This document shows positions 1-10,930 of a stretch of 64,000 bases of DNA, in pieces. Below the pieces are notes generated by a model. That model was not told where the DNA came from and made no database searches. It saw only the letters and a program-made list of their open reading frames with translations. The translations under genes and the position numbers were made by a program. The number at the start of each line of letters is the position of its first letter. The first letter of the stretch is position 1. The DNA comes from Takakia lepidozioides (lineage: Eukaryota; Streptophyta; Takakiopsida; Takakiales; Takakiaceae), in NCBI GenBank assembly GCA_030704615.1, contig CM060734.1, forward strand, positions 16,120,001 through 16,184,000. Reading direction: 5' to 3'.

Positions 1-221
1 AGACTCCCCACGACTCCATACGCTACCACCACCCCACACAGAGCCCCCCAATCGCAACCCGGTTGGCGGGGCTCCACCTAGTGAGCGCCTCCGCCTCCTT
101 GAGTGCCTTCGGCACTCAAGGGTGCTTCAGCCCCTATCCCGATTCGCCGCCGCTACCCCCACCATAGGGGCAACCCCTCTTGTGTTCCGACCCCTCGCCC
201 TCAAGGCAAAGGGCCCTGACA
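1..221 (-). repeat. Family A chromovirus LTR, partial, cut by window edge
   Basis: Read on the minus strand this begins TGTCAGGGCCCTTTGCC at 221 and follows the same order of blocks as the family A LTRs at 28566, 34814 and 43354, including the GGCGCTCACTAGGTGGAG block. It is the 5' part of an LTR whose remainder lies left of base 1. It contains a hairpin at about 100-124 with an 11-bp stem (CTTGAGTGCC / GGCACTCAAG) around a TTC loop, weakly kept in the other copies. It is visibly more diverged than the 28566/34814 pair, so it belongs to an older insertion. Confidence 0.85.
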
Positions 222-990
222 TCTCTTTTGACACAAGAAGGGACTGCTAAAAACTCTCCATGGCACTGTCAACTTCAAACATCTAGCTTTTAACCTTATC
301 CTCCTTTGTTTGGCATCGAGCAGCTTAAGTCAACCTCACGATGCTAACGGCAATGACAAAGCCGATATAGGCTTCACCGCCGCACCTTCTAACCATCGCT
401 CCATTGGCAGAACTTGACATCTTTCTAACTAAAGATTACCTGAACACACATAATCATTTTTGTCCCCAACCTTGTTATAGACATAATCTAGAGACCATAA
501 AAGTCACTGTCACCTTCTTTCTCCACAGTGCAGTCCGTACTATCAGAAACCAGCTTGCCTTTTGCTAGACGTTTTCAAAGTGCCAAGTCGTCTGAATTTC
601 CACATAGAACCGAAAGAGGTCCACAGCCTCGGGCAAACCAGAACAAGTCTTATCCAAGCCTTCCTAACATTGTGTCAGAGCCGAATCCTCTTCATTGGTT
701 GGACATGAAGTTTGCCATCAACAACTGCGAGCCGATTTGTCCGCACAACTGCTGCTCCTGCTTTGTATATCCTGCGCAGAGCCTACAAGGCTGTCCAAGC
801 CTCCATCTCGTCTCTTATTTGGCATCCCGTGTTGTGCCTCCCGTGCACACCATCGTATCAGACCGCAAACGAGACCAGCAACAATGACTTCTACCTTAAC
901 CACTCATTACGAGTCGAGCTTTCTCTACTTCAAACACCGTCGACATAGTGCTAACATAAAAGAAATCTATCTAGCTTAGCACTACAAAAT
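222..990. other. No recognisable gene
   Basis: Only short overlapping open frames without known motifs, and no repeat shared with the rest of the window. Nothing was seen here that supports a gene. Confidence 0.5.
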
Positions 991-2160
991 TAGACATATC
1001 ATCTCTCTCGAGTGATAATGAAACTCAAAAATCACTCATATTTGATTAAGCCCACTGCACCCCAAGGCTCTGGGGAATCAACAGACACAACGCCATAGCT
1101 AAGCTACCAGACGTAGTGAGGCTCAACTCGAGAGAGATGAGCCTCACTGCGTCTGCCGCCGCGAGGATACCCCCCCCAGGGCCCATTATGAACTTTGGGC
1201 CCTGAATTGACACTTGGGCAAACTCAAGTATCAATACATAACAACTAGTTATTTCCTAGCTAGTTTCACACTAGCTACCTTAAACTAGATAGTTTCATAC
1301 TAACTAATAAAATAACTAGTTTCACATTAACTAGTGAACTAGTTAATTTAATCACAGAGCGAACTTCCTCCATCGTCAGATTTTTCCTGCATTTTTTGGA
1401 GTCATCTAGCATTAAAATCCACTTGACAGTTGAGTTTTTTCCTGTCTCAATAGATATTGGTTCTATCATGAACCATTTTCTTATGCATCTCTTGAAGAGT
1501 TCTCAAGAAATAAAAATCAGTTGGATAAAGAAATAAAAACCTTGTGGTGAAGCAAGCCAACGATGTAATAAACCTAAGAACATTTGGACTAAAATCGATA
1601 AGTGGGTAATGATGATCATGCAGCTCAAGCAGTAGCTTAGCGACTTTAAAAGCAAACCACGATGACCTACAATATGAATAAAGAGCTTAGAGTTAGTACT
1701 CTTTCCCTTATTGCATGAGTCTGTTATGACTATTGAAGATGTCGTGCGCATACGTATCGCTACACAACTACATCGCTGTCCAAACTACACCACACATATA
1801 TGGACACATATCTCTTTCGAGTGATAAGAGAACTAAAATCACACTGTTGACACAAGAACATGAAATACAACACCATCACTCGTTAAACTAAGAGTCGAGC
1901 TAGGGGCACCCCAAGCTATGGGGACTCCACCCTACAACATCCTATTCTCCCTTCATAAGCACACTCAGATTCTAAGCAGTGAAGGAGCTCGGTCGTGCAG
2001 GCTCAACTCGAGAGAGATGAGCCGCACGACTGACGCTCTCGTGAAGATAAGATGGTTCAGGTGTCAAGCTAAACTTGACACCTGACTTAACACTTGAACT
2101 AAATCCAAGTGTTAAATATAAATAACTAGTTTTATTCTAGTTAGTTTCACACTGTGTTTA
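991..2160. repeat. Two diverged direct copies of a ~300-bp segment
   Basis: The block at about 1000-1290 and the block at about 1805-2160 share ordered landmarks. These are CTC[TC]CGAGTGATAA, then a GCACCCCAAG segment, then the palindromic GCTCAACTCGAGAGAGATG, then a segment on CTTGACACC or GACACTTGG, then AACTAGTT...CTAGTTAGTTTCACACT. Spacing and intervening text differ, so these are old duplicates, possibly subterminal or LTR remnants of an element whose coding part is gone. The second copy is followed by about 200 bases with no feature. Confidence 0.45.
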
Positions 2161-2384
2161 TTTAACTTGACAAAGATGTATATCCTCGTTCTTCCTCAGT
2201 GTTATTAGCTTTTGTGTTGTCTAAACAATATAGCTTTGTGTTGACCTAGAGAACTAGATGATTGAAATTTGAAGAGTGATGGTTTATGCTCAGACCGTTG
2301 CAAGTTAGGCGCGGAAGTTAGATGATAACTATCCGGATATATATTTAAAATAAAAAATAAAAAGATTTTCACATACCTTTTGTA

Positions 2385-2594
2385 GGCCAACAACAACCAG
2401 GGGTGGTGTGTTGGATATGTGGAGGACCCATGTCAAGAAAGTTTGCCCAGATAAAGATAAGGGGCAGACACAAGCTCAACTTGCACAATTGCGACCATTG
2501 TGGCAAATATGGTCATGACATGGGCCATTGTTACGATCTTCATCTTGCGTTGCATCCAAGCCAATACCAAGGGAGCAATGGTGGCCGGGGGTGA
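2385..2594 (+). pseudogene. CCHC zinc-knuckle (Gag-like) remnant
   Basis: The plus-strand frame opened at 2403 encodes a CX2CX4HX4C knuckle (CDHCGKYGHDMGHC) followed by YDLHLALHPSQY. This arrangement is typical of plant retrotransposon Gag nucleocapsid regions. Upstream in the same frame is a second Cys pair (CWIC). The frame stops at 2592 and no protease or polymerase follows in a usable frame, so this is a fragment. It differs from the double knuckle of family B Gag near 63700, so it belongs to another retroelement family. Confidence 0.5.
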
Positions 2595-3965
2595 GGTACT
2601 GCAGCCAGAGAAGACGAGGTGGTCAGGCACAAGGTGCAAGACGAAGACAAGCACATCATGGCCAGAGACGTGGAGGTCAGGGCGTTTACCAAGCATAAGT
2701 GGCTGAGCTCATGAGTCCAACAATACTCGGAGTGGCCAGAACCTCCTGCCTATCGGCCCACTCAAACAGAAAATGTCATCCTGGTTGTCTTACAAGACAA
2801 CTCCAGACCTTGTCACCATGGCGCGCTCAATGGCTGGCCTAGCTGGCAGCTTCGTCAACCTGGTAGTTGCAGCTTGCTATGGCGTGGTCGTGGTAGTCTT
2901 GACCCTCACATCCGAGGACCCCTCCGCCATTATACCTTCTACTAACTCCGCAGAAGATGAAGTGACCTCCCCCTCTCACAGAGTGTTGCTGCTAGTCTGA
3001 ACACTGCAGCTGGTCTTACCTCCGGCATCGCAATCATGGTTGCCGAGAACAGTAGGGCCTGACACACAGAGGTGGCCACCCCCAACAGCACACTGGCTGC
3101 AGTAGCTTTGGCAGCCGGTGCCAATGTTGCACGTGTAGCTCTCCCCAATGGCACAATAACCTCCGCATCGGTATCCGTTGGGCGAGAACTAGGTGCCATG
3201 GATAGCGTCGACACTATCTCCGCCAATGTGAATGATTGAGGCAGCATGGCCTAACGGCTTGCCTCCCCACGCTGTGGATCCAACTCCACATCTGCACCTC
3301 GTGGCTCATGAACTCGTGCTGCCCATGGAATCTTGAATTTTCGAAAACTTTTATATCCGCAATGCAGATTTGAGCTCAAGACCACCTACACACCACGACT
3401 ACTTCCATACCACTAGGCTACTCCACGATTCTTGGAAGAAGTATAATGTTTAACAATAATATACTAGGGCTTCGCGTTGCTCCGCACTACTAGCGACGAC
3501 TTCTGAGAATGACGTCCAAATAGATGGGCTATATTCAAGTTCTAAGATACTCACACAATAGACAGCAAAACAAAAACATCCAAAAGAGGCATTGCAAGAG
3601 ATTAAATTTGCTCCAGACCAATGTTGGACGGATCTAAACTCGGTCCAGTCGTCCAGACAGCCGGAAATGAGCTATGACAATCAAAGTACTACTTCCACAC
3701 TAGAAATTGCACGAGACAATTGCATGAACTCCTATATTAAATTCCTCAGAACCAGTTGCAGATAAGTTATCCGTCAATCCATGCCCTTGAGTTATAGGTG
3801 GGACTCAACATGTGAAATAGAGTGGAAGGTGGCAAGCTGCAGTCGTTCAACAAAGGAATGTGATAAAAAAAACTCTCATAACTTCCCACCAATTAGCCAG
3901 CTGGAAGCCCAGGCAGGACCAGACCAGGCAAGAGCTCGCACAAGCCCTCCATTGTTGCAACAATC
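2595..3965. other. Degraded retroelement-like sequence, no supported gene
   Basis: Frames are short and interrupted. A plus-strand Ala/Ser/Thr-rich stretch at about 2990-3240 could be the decayed continuation of the Gag-like fragment upstream, but no motif supports it. From 3400 to 3965 nothing was seen. Confidence 0.35.
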
Positions 3966-4501
3966 TTAGCAGCACGTGGGAAAGTTGGACCAAGAGATCG
4001 TTTCAGAGAAACACAATCTAAAATGCAAGGGACTGTGTTTATCGCCGTATAACACCTTCGCTTGTGCAGGTAAGCTGCCAAGCATGTCTGATCCTCGTAA
4101 TGGAGACTTCAGTGAGAGACTGAATTCCACGGAATAGACAGTGGAATCTCCCACAGATCTCATTATACAGAGGGCACTATAAGACGAACTGTTCTTCAGT
4201 TTCAATTTCCTGGTTGTGCCTGGTGCAAGCTGGGCATAGGGCAGTCCTCCCGTTGCACGAAAAGAAAGAGATTGAAATGAAATGGAACTTGTAATGTCCA
4301 CATATTAAAGCTCGAAGAGTTTATGGGACAAAATGTGTAAAAATAAGAGAGAGGGCATTGTAACAGAAAATGGATATTGTCTTCAAGCCATTTGCACATC
4401 GGACATTGACAATCTCCTTTTCCTCTCTGCATCCGCCTATTGTTCAAAGTAGACTCCCCACCCTGAGTTAAAATTACAGTAGTGCCAAGGCTGCCCTTCA
4501 C
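3966..4501 (-). pseudogene. LINE (non-LTR retrotransposon) 3' remnant with zf-RVT motif
   Basis: The minus-strand frame 4501-4202 encodes CPMCKWLEDNIHFLLQCP. This fits the zf-RVT zinc-binding motif (CX2C ... E ... HXLLXXC) found after the reverse transcriptase in plant LINE-type elements. The adjoining minus frame 4301-3966 overlaps it in another phase and may be more of the same tail after a frameshift. No reverse-transcriptase catalytic motif is visible nearby, so only the 3' end survives. The call rests on one short motif. Confidence 0.5.
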
Positions 4502-5056
4502 TCATCAATGTCACAAACTGGAAATGAGTTCAGGGTTTTATGCCTAGCTTTTGTTCGGACATTCTGCACGCTTCCAACATGGCCTTGGACACATCAGCCT
4601 CCAAGTCAACTTCATCTTAACAGGGTCAGCTCCTCTTGCCTAATATTCAGGTACTTGAAAATCTCCTCTTCCCGTTCCGCCAGGACTTCACCTGGGTGGA
4701 ATCAAGCTAGGGTGGCTAGAAAAAGTCCATCATGTGGCCTACCCAAGAAGTCCTTTGGTTGGTAGAATTTGCTGATTTTAAAAAAGGAAATTAACACAGC
4801 CGTTGGATTCATCCGTCCAACTTGATCTGAACCGTCAAGTTTTCTAGTGGCGATGCGGGAATGCTCACCGGTAGACGACAGTTTTTGGAATATTTTGAGG
4901 TACCGACGGAGAATGTTACCGGCTGTTACCGGTTCAGTGCAGATCTAGTGTTTCTCTCTCCCGCACGTTTCATACGTGTTTGCGTGCAAGGCGACGTTAT
5001 CCTAACCACACTGCTGCGCTCAGATGCCAAATAGCCAGCGACGTGCATGTGAATAG
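4502..5056. other. Intergenic, nothing recognised
   Basis: No coding motif, repeat family or RNA gene was recognised between the LINE remnant and the gene starting near 5057. Confidence 0.4.
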
Positions 5057-6575
5057 TTGACAGACAGGCTGTGTATGTGTACAAGTCCTGTAAAAAACAT
5101 GATTGACAATGAGTTTCAAACTAGTACTCTCAAAATAGAGGGCCGAAGGGTCAAAGTAGAAGTCGAGCACCAGAGGACATATCCTCCGGGTTTTGCCGCA
5201 CCATTGTATGCAAACATTCCTGACTTGGGAGACGGGGGTCCTGTTTGTAAAAGAGTTTTCCATGAAAAATATGGTCTTTGTTGTGAAGGCCTCAGTCCCA
5301 AGAGAGTTAGAATCCCCATAGACATCACACAAGAAGAGGTTGCCAAGTGGTTTGGACCTGTGATGAACAAGAATGGCCACTCCTACACTCACACAGATGA
5401 TCCTGAGCTCATTAGCAAAATAGAAAACCTGTGGATGGTAGTGCATCAGAAGCCTTATGTACCTGCATCACGATTGATTTCACTAGGCATGGCCAGAGGT
5501 TTAGCACTTGAGCAACAAGGGAAGAAGAAAATGAACTGGGCATTGTATGGAGAGTGGACGAATGCGGAGCAGCGTCGAAGGAAGGCACAGTCAGAAGCCC
5601 TGTTGATTCTCAGTGTTGGAGATGAAGGAGATTGCAAAATGGAAGGTGCAGACAAGAGTGCAGACCTGAGAAACCTACAGCCGCGCTGTGTGAGTGAAGT
5701 GCTGGAAACCGAGCTCGTTTTGTCTCATTTGCATTTTTGGGTTTGTGGGTTTGTAGTAGTATCATGTGGACTTACATCATTTGCATGCTTGTGCAGGTGC
5801 TATCCCACAAGTCCTGCATGAATATGTGGCTTTCACAGAGAGGAGCTTACATGCTGCAGATGAGAAGATAGCAGCGGCCAAGCGGGTGAAAGAAGATACC
5901 CACCTGTCGGCCGTCAAAGCACATAGTCTAATGGAGGATAGAAACCACCATCTAACTGTTGCGCAAGGAAGCTTGATGTGTTGCTTGCAGAGTTTGAGAG
6001 TGTTAGTTGTGATGATAGTGCCTTGAGAGAGTTATTGAGTAAGAAAATTGACTCTCAAAAGAGCTTGGTGGAGACTTTTGAGGCTCTTGCATTTGAGGGC
6101 AACATTGAACACGAGCGCGTCAGTAAAGAGGCGGATGAACTGGGTCGTAGGTTATTCACGATTGAGGAAACCTTCTCATTTGCCCAACGTCACCATGAAG
6201 CGGCATGTAGACACTGAGAAGAGTGACACTGCCAAGGGTGACACACATAAGATTGTTACTCAGCAGAGTGACACTGGGAAGGAACCCGATGAGAAGGGTG
6301 ACACTGCAAAGAGTGACACTGATAATGTGGCCAAAGAGAAGGGTGACACTGAGACCAGTGACACTGAGAAGGTAGCCGGAGAGAAGGGTGACACTGAGAT
6401 GCGTGACTCTGAGGAGGTAGCCGAAGAGAAGGGTGACACTAAGAAGAGTGACACTGAGGAGGTAGCCAAAGAGAAGGGTGACATTGAGAAGGAAGCCGAA
6501 GAGAAGGGGTGACACTGAGAATCGTGACACTGAGGAGGTAGCCGAAGAGAAGGGTGACACTAAGAAGCGTGACTC
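5057..6575 (+). pseudogene. Decayed gene of unknown function with C-terminal coding repeats
   Basis: The first exon-like frame (5057 to about 5694) encodes about 210 residues, including IEGRRVKVEVEHQRTYPPGF and a Glu/Lys-rich tail. A GT near 5695 and a TTGTGCAG acceptor ending near 5798 would join it in phase to a helical, charged segment (about 5799-5970, EYVAFTERSLHAADEKI). Two apparent single-base shifts (near 5970 and near 6200) then separate this from a coiled-coil-like stretch and from a run of GDT/SDT repeats. No known domain was recognised. The gene ends abruptly where family B sequence begins at 6578, so the retroelement interrupts or replaced its 3' end. It could be a Gag-like or host-derived protein. 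Confidence 0.4.
6291..6575 (+). repeat. 45-bp coding tandem repeat (15-residue units)
   Basis: Units starting GAGAAGGGTGACACT recur at about 6291, 6336, 6381, 6426 and 6471, exactly 45 bases apart, then at about 6501 and 6546. In the coding frame each unit reads roughly EKGDTxxSDTEEVAx. One unit near 6500 is 30 bases long and carries an extra G that shifts the frame. The periodicity being a multiple of three suggests it expanded while coding. Confidence 0.85.
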
Positions 6576-6578
6576 TGA

Positions 6579-7642
6579 ATGGATGAAGTCATGGAGGCTT
6601 ACTCCTTATTATTGGGACGTCCCTGGCTGAAACAGGCCAGGGTATTCCATGACTGGAATTCCCAGTTACTAACTGTGCATAATGGGATGCACAAGATACA
6701 AATTACCACTAAGAAATCTAGTAGATTATCTGCTACGAGAAGACCTCGAGGGGTCAGGGAGTATGACTGGAGGGGAGGACTGGATGAGGAGCAGGAAGCT
6801 ACTCTGTTCGCTGCACACCCAGAGTGGGAGTAGGTTGCAGAGATGCAGCAGGAAGACCTAAGTTGTTTAAAAGGTATCTGCTGTGGTGTAGTGACAGCAA
6901 CACCAATTGAAGGTGAAATAAGCAGTTACCCACCACATTTTTATGAAGAAAGAGAAGGAGAAATGGAAATCCTAGAGGAACCAGCCACTGTGAGTTTACA
7001 GGATGAAGTGGTGACTGGTTGGACAATCACAGCTGATGAGCAGGTGAGAGAAGTGAATGTGGGAACTGAAGAGGAATCGAGGATGGTGAAAGTAGGGGCT
7101 GATTTGGAGCCAGAATTCTTTGAGGAAGCTAAGAGTTTGTTCATCAAATACAGAGATGTATTTGCTTGGAGCTACGAGGATCTAAAAGGGATACCACCTG
7201 AGATCTGTCAGCATAAGATTGAACTGGAACCAGGGTCAGTACCAATCAAACAGGCACGGTACAGAATGAATCCCAACTATGCACAGAAGGTTGGAGAAGA
7301 GATCAAGAAGTTGGCTGAGGCTAAGTTTATATACCCGATAGAGTATACAACTTGGTTGTCACCCATTGTGATAGTTCCCAAGAAAGAATGGTAAACTGAG
7401 AGTTTGTGTGAACTATAAGAAGTTGAATGCTTGCACAAAAAAAGATCCTTTCCCTTTGCCATTCACAGAAGCGGTATTGGACACTGTGGCAGGCCATGAC
7501 ATGTACTCATTCATGGATGGCTTCAGTGGTTATAATCAAGTGCAAGTGGCAGAAGAAGACCAGGGAAAGACAACTTTCATCACAGACTGGGGTGCTTATG
7601 CATACAAAGTCATGCCTTTTGGACTTTGTAATGCACCAGCAA
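6579..7642 (+). pseudogene. Family B Pol: protease tail and RT N-terminal half
   Basis: Starts in the distal part of the retropepsin domain (AYSLLLGRPWLKQARVFHDW), runs through a linker ([15 protein letters not shown]) and enters the reverse transcriptase ([19 protein letters not shown], then IEYTTWLSPIVIVPKK). It ends at the MPFGLCNAPAT motif. Defects: TAG at 6831-6833 where copy 3 has a Gln codon, and one extra A near 7385 (CCAAGAAAGAATGG versus CCAAGAAGAATGG in copies 3 and 4) that shifts the frame. The RT is then interrupted by a block of ORF2 from 7643. Confidence 0.8.
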
Positions 7643-8571
7643 CCTTAGAAATTACTCCCCAGTACCTGCAGCAACTGTTTGATTTGCCATCATGACATGT
7701 GGATGTGGATGAGCACAGGGCAAGATTGCAGATAGGGAATTTTTTCCAAGAAGGGAGTTTCTTTAAAACTCAAGGTTTTGCTTGTACCAAAGCCGAATAC
7801 CCAGGGCTTAGGGAAGTTGGCCAAATCTTGAACGTTCTGTTTGCCATGAAACAGAACCAACAGTATTTGAGTAGGTCATTCACAGAGGAGATCCTGAAAG
7901 CTTTAAGGGGAGAGGATGTCGCTTGGGCGGAGTTAATGTACAACGGATTGGTGGACGAGATGAAGAGGTTACAGGGCACTGCTGCTAAGTCTCCGATCAT
8001 TGTGTCCGGTCCAGTCATTGCCCAAATAATTCTTGATTCTTGCATACTTGATACTCGGGAACGTAAGGAGATGGGAGTGTTTGAGGCAGAAACCACTGCA
8101 ATTGAAGAGCAAGGCTCTTCACACAGTGAGGGTGGACTGGCAGCGCAACACCAGTCTATGCGGGGTAAGACTGTAGTGGCGGATCCACTGGCTTCACGGA
8201 AACCGCACGATAATGTTTCCCAAGCTCTTGTGCAGGATGGGGCACAACAGCACAGAGAGCTGCTATTATTGGAAGCAGGGCCTTCAGAGAGGGAAGAGGA
8301 AGTCACTTCGATACCACAACCACCACAACCAATTGACTCTGTTGTTTTAGAGGTTCCCTAGTTAGTATATGCTGTGGCATCACCCCCAATTGCTCTGGAA
8401 GGAGAAAGGTTGGACATTCCCACTACAGAGCAGGTTGTGGCCGAAATTGAGAAGGGTGACCTTCTCTATGAAAATTCTGGCTTGGTAAGGGAAACAGTGA
8501 TCCCAGAGGTGCAGCGGTTGTCCAGAGGAAACCCTGCTGTGCATGTAATACCCACACTTGTGACGGAGGTA
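7643..8571 (+). pseudogene. Misplaced ORF2 N-terminal block inside the RT
   Basis: From EITPQYLQQLFDLPS to a sequence matching copy 4 up to its EEVPE, this ~930-bp segment belongs to ORF2, which in copy 4 lies downstream of integrase. Here it sits between NAPAT and the RT residues (ISESFHEYLDDFMQVF) that normally follow within a few residues. The frame has TGA at 7693 (sister copy has GGA, Gly) and TAG at 8359 (sister copies have CAG). At the right junction CCAGAG is shared by ORF2 and RT, a 6-bp microhomology. The matching block is absent from its normal place near 10930. Confidence 0.85.
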
Positions 8572-9523
8572 CCAGAGAGTGATAAGTGAATCTTTTCATG
8601 AGTATCTGGATGATTTCATGCAGGTGTTCTTGGATGATTTCAGTGTGTACAGCTCTAAGAATGAGCACTTGCATAAATTGGAGTTATGTTTGGCCAGATG
8701 CAGGATGAGAGGTCCGAGCCTGAATCCAGAAAAGTGTACTTTCTGTGTGAACTCAGGGGTGCTTTTGGGACACATTGTGTGTAAGAGGGGACTTCTTGTG
8801 GATCCCAGGAAGACAGAGGCCATTAAAGCCTCTCCACCACCAATAAATGTTAAGAGTCTAAGAAGATTCCTTGGACAAACCAGTTATTACAGAAGATTTG
8901 TCAAGAGGTATGCACAGATAGCAGCACCATTGAGCAAGATTCTGAAGAAAGATGCAGTGTTTGCATGGACAGCTGAATGTCAACAGGCTTTTGAGGAACT
9001 TACATTGTCAGTAACAACTACACTTGTGCTGATTAACCCTCACTGGCATGTAGTATTTCATGTTCACTGTGATGCCTCAGGAGAAGCGTTGGGAGCGGTG
9101 TTAGCCCAAAATGTTATAGGAAATATAGATTCACCAGTGTACTATGCTAGCAGGTTGATGAACAGTGCTGAAAGGAACTATAGCACAACTGAAAGAGAAG
9201 CACTGGCAATGATTTATGCAGTCAAGAAATTCAGGCATTACCTATTGGGAAGAAAGTTTATGTTTTATGTGGATCGCCAGGCTCTGATATATCTGGTGAA
9301 CAAACCTTTGATAAGTGGAAGGATAGCAAGGTGGTTAATAATCTTGCACGAGTTTGAGTTCGAAGTTGTTTACAAGCCTGGCCGTTTGCATCTTGTGGCA
9401 GATCATTTGTCACGCCTAACGACAGGAGAGCCCGCCACAGGAGTAGACGACCAATTGCCTGATGCGAGTTTATTTGCAATGGAGGTGCAAGGAAGTGCAG
9501 ATGAATGGTTAGATTGGCAGTAG
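8572..9523 (+). pseudogene. Family B Pol: RT C-terminal half and RNase H
   Basis: The frame resumes the reverse transcriptase at ISESFHEYLDDFMQVF. The catalytic FLDD lies at 8627-8638, followed by the thumb/connection segment (RRFLGQTSYYRRFVKRYAQ) and RNase H (CDASGEALGAVLAQ, TTEREALAMIYAVKKFRHY, YVDRQALIYLVN). FLDD with FSVYS is the Athila/Tat-type variant of the YLDD/YIDD box. The frame ends with TAG at 9521, where copy 4 has TGG (Trp) in DWLDWQWPIRYY. The domain would polymerise and degrade the RNA template during retrotransposition, but the surrounding Pol is broken. Confidence 0.85.
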
Positions 9524-10930
9524 CCAATCAGATACTACCTTACTCATGGTCAGTGCCCACCTAGTTATGGTAAGGAGCAGAGGAAGAGAATCGCTATCAA
9601 GGCTTTACCTTATACTATGGTAGGGGGTAGAATGTATAAGCTAGGACCTGATGGAGTACTTAAACGATGCTTGTACCACCTTGAAGTAAATAAAGTTTTG
9701 GAGGAAGTTCATAAAGGAGTGGCTGGAGGACATTTTGGAGAAGAGACTACCAGTAGGAAGATACTACTTGCAGGTTACTGGTGGCCTACTTTGTTCAAGG
9801 ATGTACACAAGTATTGTCAGAGTTGTGATGAATGTCAGAGGCTAGGACCTTTGCAGAGATCTGGGAAGATGGCTTTGCATCCTACGATGCCTACTGAACC
9901 ATTTCAGAAATGGGGACTAGACTTTGTCGGACCAATTAACCCACCGGCCAAGAATACACAGAACAAGTATATAATTACAGCCACTGATTATACTACGAAG
10001 TGGGTGGAAGCTAAAGCTCTGAGGGACAACACAGCTAAGTCCACAGCAAGGTTCCTGTATGAGAACATACTTACACGATTTGGCTGTCCCTTGGAATTTA
10101 TCAGTGACCAGGGAAGTCACTTCATTAATGAGACCATTGAACTATTGAGTAAAGAGTTCATGATTGTGCATATGAAGAGTATAACGTATTACCCACAGGG
10201 TAATGGGCAGGCAGAGGCTACCAACAAAATACTATGTACTATCTTGGCTAAGATAGTCAATGCAAACAGAACGGATTGGGATACAAAGCTGCTGACAGCT
10301 TTGTGGTCATACAGGACTTCATATAAAGTCACCACTAAGTATACACCATTCCAATTAGTTTATGGTATGGAAGCTTTACTTCCAGTGGAATTCTTGTTAC
10401 CTACCATGAGAACGGAATGGGGAAAGAGAATGGAATTGGAAGATTCAATTAAGGTCAGGAAACATGAATTATACCATGTGGAAGAAGTACGTGCTGATGC
10501 AGCTGATAACATGACCAAAATTCAGATGAAGATGAAGGAACAGTTTGACGAAGGCAAATTAAAGACTTTTAAGATGGGGGATTTGGTTCTCTGGTTGCAG
10601 AAGAAGGGGAAGATTAAAGCTTCTAAGCTTAAATCACCACTGAAAGGACCTTATGTCATACAGAAGATGTATGATAACAACACCGCCATGTTACAAACCA
10701 TTAACAAAGAGATGTTGGGAAGAGTCAATGCCAATAAGTTGAAGGGGTACAGTGGTATCCATGACAAACCCTTACAGCACGATTTGTATGTTGAAACACA
10801 AAAGCAGTCACGGGCTGCGCCAGTGATACCAACGGAGTATGGAGCACTTGTCGCTAAGCCGAGCGTAACCAGGGCGGGCAGTACAAGTGTGACACAGCCT
10901 ATCACAGCCCATCACAGTGCCACACAACCT
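9524..10930 (+). CDS. Family B integrase domain with repetitive tail
   Basis: The frame continues from RNase H past one TAG. It contains an HHCC zinc-binding region ([12 protein letters not shown]...CQSCDECQ, about 9709-9840) and a complete catalytic triad: Asp in LDFVG (9920), Asp in SDQGSH (10106) and Glu in GQAEATNK (10214). The last two are separated by 35 residues, the canonical D,D35E spacing. A GPY/F-like C-terminal region follows (WLQKKGKIKASKLKSPLKGPY). No chromodomain is present. The tail (about 10870-10930) is built of short CACAGCC-type repeats also found in the family B LTR. The frame then runs into ORF2 sequence. Integrase itself looks undamaged, unlike the flanking Pol. Confidence 0.85.
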
